Under the pieces are notes generated by a model, which was not told where the DNA came from, did no database searches, and worked only from the letters and a program-made list of their open reading frames with translations. A stretch of DNA of 9,074 bases, taken from Croceicoccus sp. (GTDB lineage: Bacteria > Pseudomonadota > Alphaproteobacteria > Sphingomonadales > Sphingomonadaceae). Where the stretch lies: contig JAPYSD010000101.1 of assembly GCA_029936705.1 (NCBI GenBank), forward strand, positions 1-9,074, in the 5' to 3' direction. A program made the translations under genes and the position numbers. Position 1 is the first letter of the stretch; every line of letters begins with the position of its first letter. Shown here piece by piece: positions 1-7,778 of this stretch.

Positions 1-542
1 ACCTTCAGCCGTCCGGCCGCGTCGCTTTCGTCGATCTCGAACACCGGCAGGTCGGCGCGGGTGGCCGACTGGAACGCCTTGCGCCCGGTGATCGACGCGT
101 CGAACTCGGCCAGCGCGCCCGCCAGCGGCAGGACCTTGCGGATCTCGCAGCAGCCGTCGGGATCATAGGACCAGCGCAGCCCGCTTTCGTCCTTGGCGGC
201 CAGCGCGGCGGGATCGGGGCGCAGGTTGACGACGCCCGTCAGCCCCAGCGTGCCGATCAGCGTGTCGCGATACGCCAGCGTTTCGGGAAAATGCTTGCCG
301 GTTTCCAGGAACAGCACGGTCGCCCCCGGATCGACGCGCGAGGCGAGGTGCAGCAGCACCGCGCTTTCCGCGCCAAAGCTCGAGACGAGCGCGACCTTGC
401 CCGCGACGCCGTCGATCAGCACGGCGCGCAGGATGTCCTCGGCGCTCGCCTGCGCATAGCGCGCGTTGAGGGCGGCGGCATCGGCGCGGGTAAAGCGCGC
501 GCCGGTGTCGATGCGATCTATCGAACGTGCAGCCTCAGCCAT
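1..542 (-). CDS. cysH: Adenylylsulfate/phosphoadenylylsulfate reductase CysH, 3' end cut by window edge
   Basis: Reduces activated sulfate (APS or PAPS) to sulfite with thioredoxin-type electrons, in the cytoplasm, as the step before sulfite reductase. The first 180 residues are present, reading from the ATG at 542-540; the C-terminus, including the family's catalytic Cys, lies beyond position 1. Visible motifs are the nucleotide-binding SSFGAES (residues 54-60), ETGKHFPET (80-88), CCEIRK (131-136) and ITGRKAFQSATR (151-162). The adjacent Cys pair followed by RK is the first half of the [4Fe-4S] ligand set of assimilatory APS reductases and is absent from the E. coli-type PAPS enzyme, so APS is the likelier substrate. 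The second Cys pair cannot be seen. The ATG overlaps the stop of the DUF934 gene by 8 nt (ATGGCTGA), so translation is probably coupled. No strong Shine-Dalgarno sequence is visible before this start. Confidence 0.93.
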   Translation of the reverse strand, partial: MAEAARSIDRIDTGARFTRADAAALNARYAQASAEDILRAVLIDGVAGKVALVSSFGAESAVLLHLASRVDPGATVLFLETGKHFPETLAYRDTLIGTLGLTGVVNLRPDPAALAAKDESGLRWSYDPDGCCEIRKVLPLAGALAEFDASITGRKAFQSATRADLPVFEIDESDAAGRLK

Positions 543-994
543 CGGCACCGGCATTGTCGTTCCGGCCATGCCGCAGGTCCCAGATGGGCACGCGGGCATC
601 GGTCGTCTTCTGATAGACATGGTCCCAGCGGCTGAAGGCGGCCTCGACGTCGGCCTCGTTCATCGGCTTGTCCGGCTGGAACGCGTCGAAGCCGCAGCGG
701 CGCATATAGGCCAGCTGGTCCACCGCCACGTCGCCCACGGCGCGAATCTCGCCGCTGTAACCGGCCTCGCGCAGGATCTGCGCCGCCGAATAGCCGCGCC
801 CATCGGTAAAGCTGGGAAAATTGATCTCCACCCGCGTCACGTGATCGAGGTGCGGCAGAAGCTCGCGCGTGTCGTCGCCCGGCTCTATCCGCACGGCGCC
901 TGCGTTGGACTGCCCGGCAAAGGAATCCACCGTAACGGCGGGCGCTTCGCTGGTCGCGTCGTCCCGCAGGCGGACCAGTTCGGTGAAAGTCGTG

Positions 995-1002
<8 letters not shown>
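535..1002 (-). CDS. DUF934 family protein of the sulfite-reduction operon
   Basis: A 155-residue soluble protein with no signal peptide or membrane segment. It matches my recollection of DUF934, a family often annotated as an 'oxidoreductase probably involved in sulfite reduction' because it sits next to cysI and cysH; I know of no demonstrated reaction. The recognisable core is FTDGRGYS at residues 65-72, then RAVGDVAVDQL (88-98) and RCGFDAF (102-108). The C-terminus (VYQKTTDARVPIWDLRHGR) is basic and probably flexible. The single Cys103 lies inside a conserved-looking block, but no metal or flavin motif is visible. The start at 1002 is supported by a strong AAGGAGG six bases upstream inside the cysI coding sequence. 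The frame overlaps the cysI stop by 8 nt and the cysH start by 8 nt, so it is embedded in the operon and probably works with one or both enzymes. That role is inference. Confidence 0.9.
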
Positions 1003-2629
<1,627 letters not shown>

Positions 2630-2630
2630 G

Positions 2631-2927
2631 TCAGATTACCCAGTTGCCGGCGGTCGGATCGGCGGGTTTGAGAGTGAGGTCGAGGCGCACCGTCGGGCCC
2701 AGCGCGCGGATGCGCTCCTTGATGTGCGAGGGGCGCACGCCGTCGCCATCCTTTTCGGCATCGACAGCATAGGGCACGTTGACGCGGCGCTCGGCTTCCT
2801 CGCGCGCGGCGATCTCGTCCGCGCGGTCGCCCACGTCGACCGCGTCGTTCACGTGGAGCGACCAGTCGTTACCGGTCCACCAGATGACCTCTCCGGTCTT
2901 GAGGTCGTTGCCTGTCAGGATCTTCAT
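2631..2927 (-). CDS. DUF2849 small protein of the sulfur-assimilation operon
   Basis: A 98-residue soluble protein recognised as DUF2849, a family found almost entirely beside alphaproteobacterial cysG/cobA and cysI genes; its function is not known to me. Visible blocks are an N-terminal strand segment with GEVIWWTGNDW (12-22), an acidic/basic helix DRADEIAAREEAERR (34-48), VPYAVDAE (51-58) and RPSHIKERIRALGPTVRLDL (65-84). There is no cysteine, so it cannot itself bind an Fe-S cluster through Cys. The start at 2927 overlaps the cobA stop by 4 nt (ATGA) and is preceded by GGAAG seven bases upstream. A longer open frame runs further upstream, but only inside cobA and with non-family sequence. 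Translation is very likely coupled to cobA and cysI, pointing to a job in siroheme loading, electron delivery or assembly of CysI. That is inference only. Confidence 0.9.
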   Translation of the reverse strand: MKILTGNDLKTGEVIWWTGNDWSLHVNDAVDVGDRADEIAAREEAERRVNVPYAVDAEKDGDGVRPSHIKERIRALGPTVRLDLTLKPADPTAGNWVI

Positions 2928-3706
2928 GAGTGTGCTTCCATCGCAATTTGCGCAATCGCCGCATCGGGTTCGCGCGTGACTTCGCCGATCACGATCAGCG
3001 CGGGGCTGCGCACTTCGTTGTCGGCCACGATATCGGGAAGGCCCGCCAGCACGCCGCGCAGCACGCGCATGCCGGGAAGCGAGGCCCGCTCCACCACGGC
3101 GACGGCGCTGTCCGGGGCAAGCCCGTCTTCCATCAGTTTCTCGGAAATCTGGGCGGCGGTGGCGACGCCCATGTAGATCACCAGCGTGCGGCCCACGCCC
3201 GCCAGGCCCGACCAGTCCTGCTCGGACAGACCCTTGCACTGGCCCGCGACAAAGCTGACGATACTGGCATGGTCGCGGTGGGTCAGCGGGATTTCGGCCA
3301 GCGAGGCGGCGGCCTGCGCGGCGGAGATGCCCGGCACGATCTGGACCGCAACGCCCGCGGCGCGGCAGGCCTCGGCCTCTTCGCCGCCGCGTCCGAAGAT
3401 CAGCGGGTCGCCGCCCTTCAGGCGCACGACGTCATTGCCCGCCAGCGCCTCTGCCACCAGCAGCGCGCAGATGTCTTCCTGCTTCATCGTGTGGCGCGCC
3501 CGCGACTTCGCGACCGAGATCAGGCGCGCCCCTTCAGGAGCCATCGCCAGGATGTCGGCACCGACCAGCCCGTCATGCACCACCACCGAGGCGCCGGCGA
3601 TCAGCCGCGCGGCGTGAAGGGTCAGCAGGTCGGGATCGCCCGGCCCCGCACCGACAAGGCTTACCGTCCCGGCATGAGCGGCGGAATTGGTGCTGGAATT
3701 GACCAT
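2924..3706 (-). CDS. cobA: Uroporphyrinogen-III C-methyltransferase (SUMT)
   Basis: A 260-residue cytoplasmic SAM-dependent enzyme that methylates uroporphyrinogen III at C2 and C7 to give precorrin-2, the branch point to siroheme and cobalamin. Signature sequences are VGAGPGDPDLLTL (18-30), VVVHDGLV (41-48), VVRLKGGDPLIFGRGGEE (93-110), VPGISAA (124-130) and IPLTHRD near residue 140. Size and motifs fit single-domain CobA/SUMT: the N-terminal precorrin-2 dehydrogenase/ferrochelatase half of E. coli-type CysG is absent, so those steps must be encoded elsewhere. As first gene of the DUF2849-cysI-DUF934-cysH run it most likely supplies siroheme for CysI. Some annotators would name it cysG. The ATG at 3706 has only a weak GGGTG-like ribosome site; the first dozen residues (Ser/Asn/Ala-rich) are probably disordered. 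It overlaps the DUF2849 start by 4 nt. Confidence 0.95.
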   Translation of the reverse strand: MVNSSTNSAAHAGTVSLVGAGPGDPDLLTLHAARLIAGASVVVHDGLVGADILAMAPEGARLISVAKSRARHTMKQEDICALLVAEALAGNDVVRLKGGDPLIFGRGGEEAEACRAAGVAVQIVPGISAAQAAASLAEIPLTHRDHASIVSFVAGQCKGLSEQDWSGLAGVGRTLVIYMGVATAAQISEKLMEDGLAPDSAVAVVERASLPGMRVLRGVLAGLPDIVADNEVRSPALIVIGEVTREPDAAIAQIAMEAHS

Positions 3707-3806
3707 GGCACCCAGATGGTCGCTGCACCGGCCCAGTGCCAGCCAGAATGCCTAAAAGGGGGGGTAGGTCAGCTTTAGCCGCAGCAAAGCGCGCTTATTC
3801 AGACAG
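3707..3806 (-). promoter_or_regulatory. Intergenic leader/promoter region of the cobA-cysH run
   Basis: This 100-bp gap between the channel gene stop and the cobA ATG is the only sizeable space in the minus-strand block, so the promoter of the siroheme/sulfite genes is expected here. I could not pick a convincing -35/-10 pair. It holds a 10-bp palindrome AAGCGCGCTT (3787-3796), a run of seven G on the plus strand (3758-3764) and a 15-nt dyad (3725-3739) close to the start codon. No clear terminator for the channel gene is visible, so read-through from sseA-metC is possible. Confidence 0.4.
3725..3739. repeat. Interrupted dyad upstream of cobA
   Basis: Plus-strand GCACCGGCCCAGTGC has arms GCAC/GTGC with further GG/CC complementarity inside, and lies 19-33 bp before the cobA ATG. 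It could be an operator or a small 5'-leader hairpin. In GC-rich DNA a dyad of this size can arise by chance. Confidence 0.25.
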
Positions 3807-4952
3807 TTAGGAACCCGAACCGCCGGACTTGTCGATTCTCTGGCCGATCGCTGCGACAAGCTGTTCGAATTGTTCGTTGCTGCGCAGGTTGATGTCGCGC
3901 TGCGGGAAGGGAATCTCGATATCGCTTTCCTGGAACAGGTCCCACAGCTTCTTGAGCACCTCGGACCGGATGTTGCCCAGCCCGTTTTCGGGATCGCGGA
4001 TCCAGCAGTGGATGACGAAATTGACCGAGCTGTCGCCATATTCCGATAGCCAGCACGAGGGCGCGGGCGATTTCAATACGCGCGCACAGCTCGCCGCCGC
4101 CTCCAGCATCAGCTTCTCGGCCAGCTTGATGTCGCAATTATAGGACACGCCGACATTCACCTGCATGCGCACGTCGCGGCTGGAATAGGACCAGTTCTCG
4201 ACCTGGTTGATCATCAGGTTCTCGTTCGGGATCAGATATTCCTTTTCGTCGCGCGTCACGATGGACACGGCGCGAATGCCGATCCGGCGGATCTGGCCGA
4301 ATGTCTCGTTCCCCGCGGTATCGGACACGGCGATCACGTCGCCCGGCTTGATCGACCGGTCCATCAGCAGGATGATGCCCGCGATCAAATTGCCGAAGGT
4401 TTTCTGCAGGCCGAAACCGATGGCCAGGCCGAAAGCGCCGGAAAATACCGCCAGCGCGGTCAGGTCGATGCCCAGTATGTCGATCCCGACCATGATCACC
4501 ACGGCCCAGACCAGCAGGGTCAGCAGCTTGTCGGCCAGCAGGTGCTGCGTCGCGGAAAGATTGCTGAACTTGTCGAGCGCCTTATGCGCAAGCCGGACGC
4601 CAAGCCGCCCGATGACGAAGATGCCCACCAGCACCAGCACGACCAGTATCGCCGTCCAGACGGAAAAGCGCGTATCGCCGATCGTCACGCCCCAGCTGTC
4701 CAGCTTGTCGATCACCCCGCCCAGGGTCATCGAATGCTCCTGCAGGGCTTCCTTGATCTGCTCCGCCCCCTCGATCGGGCCGTCGGCCGCACCCGGATCG
4801 GGGGCTGGCGGCGGGGGAACGTCGGTGGGCGGCGATTCGGCCGGAGCCGTATCGGCGGGATCGGAGCCGCTGAGCGCCGCCGCGAGATCGCCGGAGCCGC
4901 CATCGCCCCCGCTCATCGCGGAGGCCAGTATCGCGCTCCATCCGATCATCAT
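3807..4952 (-). CDS. MscS-family mechanosensitive ion channel
   Basis: A 381-residue inner-membrane protein that should open under membrane tension and release small solutes during osmotic downshock. After a short hydrophobic start comes an Ala/Gly/Pro-rich segment with PPTDVPPPPAPDPG (41-54), then three membrane helices at about 98-119, 141-161 and 163-197. The third carries the MscS pore helix and hinge, GAFGLAIGFGLQKTFGNLIA (172-191). The cytoplasmic beta domain follows: DRSIKPGDVI (198-207), IRRIGIRAVSIVTRD (221-235), IPNENLM (241-247), and a C-terminal alpha/beta region ending in Gly/Ser. The length exceeds E. coli MscS because of the proline-rich N-terminal extension. Two ATG codons are adjacent (4952 and 4949); the first forms ATGA with the metC stop and has GGAG eight bases upstream, so I chose it. 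Coupling to metC and sseA is unusual for a channel, and nothing in the protein indicates a sulfur substrate. Confidence 0.9.
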   Translation of the reverse strand: MMIGWSAILASAMSGGDGGSGDLAAALSGSDPADTAPAESPPTDVPPPPAPDPGAADGPIEGAEQIKEALQEHSMTLGGVIDKLDSWGVTIGDTRFSVWTAILVVLVLVGIFVIGRLGVRLAHKALDKFSNLSATQHLLADKLLTLLVWAVVIMVGIDILGIDLTALAVFSGAFGLAIGFGLQKTFGNLIAGIILLMDRSIKPGDVIAVSDTAGNETFGQIRRIGIRAVSIVTRDEKEYLIPNENLMINQVENWSYSSRDVRMQVNVGVSYNCDIKLAEKLMLEAAASCARVLKSPAPSCWLSEYGDSSVNFVIHCWIRDPENGLGNIRSEVLKKLWDLFQESDIEIPFPQRDINLRSNEQFEQLVAAIGQRIDKSGGSGS

Positions 4953-6217
4953 CCGCCATTCTCCATCGCGGCAAAGCCCTGGTCGAGATCCGCGATCAGG
5001 TCTGCCGGGTCCTCGAGCCCGATGGACAGGCGTACCGCAAAACGGTCGCCCCCGTCCAATCCGGTCCCGTCGGCCTGGCCCGGGCCGTCCGTGGGCGGCC
5101 AGCTGCGGACAGAGCGGCATGTGCCGGGATCGACGGGCAGGGCAAGGCTTTCGAACCCGCCCCAGCTATAGCCGATGCCGAACAGGCGCAGCGCATCGAT
5201 CAGCCGCGCACGCGCCGCGGCGTCGCGGCCCTTCAGCACGAAGGAGAACAGGCCGCAGCCGCCGGTAAAGTCGCGCTTCCACAGATCGTGCCCCGGCGCG
5301 CCTTCTAGCATGGGGCACAGCACGGCGGCCACTTCGGGCCGGTCCCGCAGCCAGCGGGCCACCGCCAGCGCGCTCGCGCTTTCCTGCCGCAGCCGCAGGT
5401 CCAGCGTGCGCAGGCCGCGAAGCGCCAGCGCGGCATCGTCGGGCGATACCACCTGGCCCAGCTGCTGCGCCGTGCTGCGCAGGCGGCGATACAGCCGCTC
5501 GGTGCCCGAGACCGAGCCCATCATCAGGTCGGAATGCCCGCCGACATGCTTGGTCAGCGCGGTGATCACCCCGTCGCATCCGTGGGCAAGCGCAGAAAAT
5601 CCCGTCGGCCCCGCCCAGGTATTGTCGATCAGCACCGACGCGCCCGCCGCTTTGGCGATGGCGGCCAATGCGGGCACGTCGCAGATTTCCATGGTCAGGC
5701 TGCCCGGCGCCTCCAGCAGGACGGCGCCGATCCTGCCTTCCTGCGCGCAGATCCGGCGAAAACCGTCGATGTCCAGCGGGTCGAAGAACTCGGGCTTCAC
5801 GCCGAAATTCTTCATCAGCCCGGTGCCGATATTGCGCGAGGGATCATAGGCATTGTCCGCGATCAGCAACCGGTCGCCCGGTCGCAGCACCGCCAGATAG
5901 GCCCCCGTGATCGCCGCCACGCCCGATGGATAGAGCATGGTGCCGAACGCGCCTTGCTCCAGCCCGGTCAGTGCGTCGGCGAGCGCCCATTGCGTCGGCG
6001 CGCCGCGGCGGCCGTAGAAGAAGCGCCCGTCCTCGTTCCCGCTTGCCGCCGCTTCCTTGAGCGCGGCGCAATTCTCGTACAGATGGGTGCTGGCCCGCCA
6101 GACCGGCGGATTGACCACGCCGCCCGCAAGATCGGGAACGCTGGTCCACTGCCTGCGCCGCCCGGCTTCCACCACGCGGGTCGCGGTGCGGTGCTTCCTG
6201 CCATCTGGATCGGTCAA
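4949..6217 (-). CDS. metC: Cystathionine beta-lyase, PLP-dependent, TTG start
   Basis: Cytoplasmic Cys/Met metabolism PLP enzyme that cleaves cystathionine to homocysteine, pyruvate and ammonia. With the TTG start it has 422 residues. Motifs are GIVNPP-like GVVNPPVWRAST (33-44), FFYGRRGAPT (66-75), YPSGVAAI (96-103), LIDNTWAGP (196-204) with the PLP-nitrogen-contacting Asp198, TKHVGGHSDLMMG (222-234) with PLP-lysine K223, and GIGYSWGGFESLALP (347-361), which favours MetC over cystathionine gamma-synthase/lyase. The only upstream ATG in frame (6349) would put about 44 arginine- and proline-rich residues inside sseA, so the TTG one base after the sseA stop is preferred; a GTG further in (RVVEAG) is a weaker choice. 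A Gly/Asp-rich stretch at about 372-391, just before the conserved VRLSIGLED, looks like a loop insertion relative to family members I recall. It overlaps the channel start by 4 nt. Confidence 0.92.
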   Translation of the reverse strand: MTDPDGRKHRTATRVVEAGRRRQWTSVPDLAGGVVNPPVWRASTHLYENCAALKEAAASGNEDGRFFYGRRGAPTQWALADALTGLEQGAFGTMLYPSGVAAITGAYLAVLRPGDRLLIADNAYDPSRNIGTGLMKNFGVKPEFFDPLDIDGFRRICAQEGRIGAVLLEAPGSLTMEICDVPALAAIAKAAGASVLIDNTWAGPTGFSALAHGCDGVITALTKHVGGHSDLMMGSVSGTERLYRRLRSTAQQLGQVVSPDDAALALRGLRTLDLRLRQESASALAVARWLRDRPEVAAVLCPMLEGAPGHDLWKRDFTGGCGLFSFVLKGRDAAARARLIDALRLFGIGYSWGGFESLALPVDPGTCRSVRSWPPTDGPGQADGTGLDGGDRFAVRLSIGLEDPADLIADLDQGFAAMENGG

Positions 6218-6218
6218 G

Positions 6219-7088
6219 CTAGCGCGTCCCCGCCGTCTCTCCGGCACCGGCGGGACCGGTGGCCTTGGGCGTGGCGGGATCGCTGCCCCATTCGGACCAG
6301 CTGCCGTCGTAAAGCGCCACGTCCTCTTTCCCCATCCGCGCCAGCGCAAGGCTGAGTACCGCCGCCGTCACGCCCGACCCGCACGAGGTGATGACCGGCC
6401 GCTCGACATCCACGCCCGCGGCGACGAATTCCGCCTCGATCGCGGCGGGGTCCTTCATCGTGCCGTCCGCCTCGTACAGCATGCCGATGGGCAGGTTGCG
6501 CGCGCCGGGGATGTGGCCCGATGCCATGCCGGGGCGCGGTTCGGGCTCTTCCGCCGTAAATCGGCCCGCACCGCGTGCGTCCACGATCTGCTGCTCGCCG
6601 CCCAGCGCGTCCAGCACTGCCTGCTTGTCGCGCAGCAGGCCCGGCTGGAGCGAGGCGGTGAAGTTGCCGGTCGCAGGCTCTGCCGTATCGCGCGTCTCGG
6701 GCCGTCCTTCGGCCTTCCATTTGGCCAGCCCGCCGTCGAGGACCGAGACCTGCCGCGCCCCGAACAGCGTGAAGAGGTACCAGCCGCGCGCCGCGCTTTT
6801 CAGCGGGCTGTCGTCATACAGCACGACATGGCTGTCGTCCGACACGCCCAGCGCGCGCACGTGCTGCTGGAACTGCTCCGCCGTGGGCACCGTGTTGTCG
6901 AGCGCGGCGGACGGATCGTTCAGCGAAGCGAGGTCGAGGAACCGCGCCCCCGGAATATGCCCCGCCGCGAATTCGGCCTGGGCATCGCGGCCCGCGGCGG
7001 CAAGGTGATAGCTGGCATCGAGCAGGACCAGATCGGCGGAATCGAGCCGTTCGGCCAGCCATGCGGTAGAGACGAGCAATTGAGTCAT
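6219..7088 (-). CDS. sseA: 3-mercaptopyruvate sulfurtransferase, two rhodanese domains
   Basis: Transfers sulfur from 3-mercaptopyruvate to a thiol or cyanide acceptor, releasing pyruvate. 289 residues, the usual length. Two rhodanese domains are visible: an N-terminal, catalytically silent one (about 5-130, with HIPGARFLDL at 44-53 and YDDSPLKSAARGWY at 91-104 where the active Cys would be) and a C-terminal active one (about 150-270, with DARGAGRF at 170-177, HIPGARNLP at 192-200 and the loop CGSGVTA at 236-242). Cys236 in CGSGVT marks mercaptopyruvate sulfurtransferase rather than classical thiosulfate rhodanese (CRxGxR/T). The last dozen residues are a loose Gly/Ala/Thr tail. It is the first gene of the sseA-metC-channel run and is divergent from queF. 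No Shine-Dalgarno precedes the ATG, and a promoter-like -10 sits so close that the message may be leaderless. Confidence 0.94.
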   Translation of the reverse strand: MTQLLVSTAWLAERLDSADLVLLDASYHLAAAGRDAQAEFAAGHIPGARFLDLASLNDPSAALDNTVPTAEQFQQHVRALGVSDDSHVVLYDDSPLKSAARGWYLFTLFGARQVSVLDGGLAKWKAEGRPETRDTAEPATGNFTASLQPGLLRDKQAVLDALGGEQQIVDARGAGRFTAEEPEPRPGMASGHIPGARNLPIGMLYEADGTMKDPAAIEAEFVAAGVDVERPVITSCGSGVTAAVLSLALARMGKEDVALYDGSWSEWGSDPATPKATGPAGAGETAGTR

Positions 7089-7094
7089 TGCGCG

Positions 7095-7124
7095 ATGGTA
7101 GCCGATGCCATGCACCCCCGCCAA
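7095..7124 (-). promoter_or_regulatory. Candidate sseA promoter, possibly giving a leaderless mRNA
   Basis: On the minus strand TTGGCG (7124-7119) and TACCAT (7100-7095) are separated by 18 bp. Only six bases (CGCGCA) lie between the -10 and the sseA ATG at 7088, so initiation at the usual distance would start at or next to the A of the ATG. Lack of a ribosome-binding site agrees with this. The match is moderate and was found by eye. Confidence 0.35.
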
Positions 7125-7137
7125 GAGCGCTCTCTTG
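7122..7137. repeat. Perfect inverted repeat CAAGAG-N4-CTCTTG in the sseA/queF divergent gap
   Basis: Six-base arms flank CGCT, and the core also forms a 10-bp palindrome AGAGCGCTCT (7124-7133). It overlaps the candidate sseA -35 element, lies 34 bp before the sseA ATG and 33 bp before the queF ATG, and would suit a dimeric regulator controlling both genes. No specific regulator is assigned. Confidence 0.45.
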
Positions 7138-7169
7138 AGCAGCGCGCCGCAAAGTGCCAAAGCGCCGCC

Positions 7170-7646
7170 ATGTCCGACGATCACGCCCAGTCGCTCCAGC
7201 CCGCACCGCTCCATTTGGGGCAGACCAGCTCGCTTCCCGCGTCGCCCGAAGAGGCGGTGCTCGATTACGTGCCGAACCCTCGCGCCGGGTCGCTTTACAT
7301 GGTGCGGTTCGCTGCGCCCGAGTTCACCTCGCTGTGCCCCGTGACCGGCCAGCCCGATTTCGCGCATCTGGTGATCGATTACGCGCCGGGCGAAACCATC
7401 GTCGAATCGAAGTCGCTCAAGCTCTTCCTCGGCTCGTTCCGCAACCATTGCGGTTTTCACGAGGACGTGACCGTCGGCATCGGCCAGCGCCTGTTCGACG
7501 AGATGAAACCGGCATGGCTGCGTATCGGCGGTTACTGGTATCCGCGTGGCGGCATCCCCATCGACGTTTTCTGGCAGAGCGGCACCGTGCCCGATGGGCT
7601 GTGGGTGCCGGACCAGGGCGTATCCTCCTATCGCGGACGCGGTTGA
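7170..7646 (+). CDS. queF: NADPH-dependent 7-cyano-7-deazaguanine reductase (type I)
   Basis: Reduces the nitrile of preQ0 to the aminomethyl group of preQ1 with two NADPH, in queuosine tRNA-modification synthesis. 158 residues, typical of the single-domain (Bacillus YkvM-like) tunnelling-fold enzyme. Diagnostic features are LCPVTGQPD (55-63) with nucleophile Cys56 and acid Asp63, the QueF motif ESKSLKLF (79-86), and substrate-binding His97-Glu98 in FRNHCGFHED (90-99). WYPRGGIPIDVFW follows near the C-terminus. In-frame ATGs at 7095 and 7110 would add 25 or 20 residues, partly reaching back across the sseA promoter; none has a Shine-Dalgarno, and I chose 7170 on family length and N-terminal style (MSDD). 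It is monocistronic here and functionally unrelated to the divergent sulfur genes. No preQ1 riboswitch is recognisable upstream. Confidence 0.94.
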   Translation: MSDDHAQSLQPAPLHLGQTSSLPASPEEAVLDYVPNPRAGSLYMVRFAAPEFTSLCPVTGQPDFAHLVIDYAPGETIVESKSLKLFLGSFRNHCGFHEDVTVGIGQRLFDEMKPAWLRIGGYWYPRGGIPIDVFWQSGTVPDGLWVPDQGVSSYRGRG

Positions 7647-7666
7647 CCGCCTGCCGCAAAGCTGTG

Positions 7667-7690
7667 GAACGGGGTGCGCCGCGCCCGTTC
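7667..7690 (+). terminator. Probable terminator hairpin after queF
   Basis: Starting 21 nt after the queF stop, GAAC-(G)-GGGTGC pairs across a GCC loop with GCGCCC-GTTC: ten pairs with one bulged G and one G-U. ACCGATTTGACTT follows, a modest T-rich tail rather than a run of U. Position and stem stability fit an intrinsic terminator; the weak tail keeps confidence moderate. Confidence 0.5.
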
Positions 7691-7694
7691 ACCG

Positions 7695-7730
7695 ATTTGA
7701 CTTAACAGGATTTTCACCACCAATGGTCTA
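7695..7730 (+). promoter_or_regulatory. Candidate promoter region for the adhesin gene
   Basis: This is the least GC-rich stretch between queF and the adhesin. It contains TTGACT (7697-7702), a good -35 hexamer, but at 17-18 bp spacing only CCAATG/CAATGG is found, a poor -10. If used, the leader would be roughly 90-100 nt. Confidence 0.25.
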
Positions 7731-7778
7731 GCGGGTGCCTGTGGGGGCGTGCCCGTGTGGCGCGTCATGTTCGGGCCA

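Noticed and set aside
2928..3239. Longer start for the DUF2849 gene
   Set aside because: The upstream residues are out-of-frame translation of cobA; the family begins at MKILTGND.
3772..3790. GCTTT/AAAGC hairpin as terminator of the channel gene
   Set aside because: Only five pairs with a 9-nt loop, and the TTTT is far downstream after a C-run; too weak to call.
4953..5120. Upstream extension of the channel gene to an ATG at 5120
   Set aside because: The added residues are Arg/Gly/Pro-rich shadow of metC; the ATGA overlap and GGAG at 4952 explain the start better.
6218..6349. ATG at 6349 as the metC start
   Set aside because: It would add about 44 Arg/Pro-rich residues fully inside sseA and unlike any MetC; the TTG at 6217 fits the family N-terminus.
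7135..7163. TTGAGC-17-CAAAGC as the queF promoter
   Set aside because: The -10 resembles the consensus too little; no promoter for queF could be called.
6057..7169. Long plus-strand open frame running into queF from far upstream
   Set aside because: It is antisense to metC and sseA, Arg/His-rich, with no family-like sequence until the queF start. It is a by-product of high GC third positions.
7639..7650. GCGG-TTGA-CCGC mini-hairpin at the queF stop codon
   Set aside because: Four-base stem including the stop; likely chance. The hairpin at 7667-7690 is a far better terminator.
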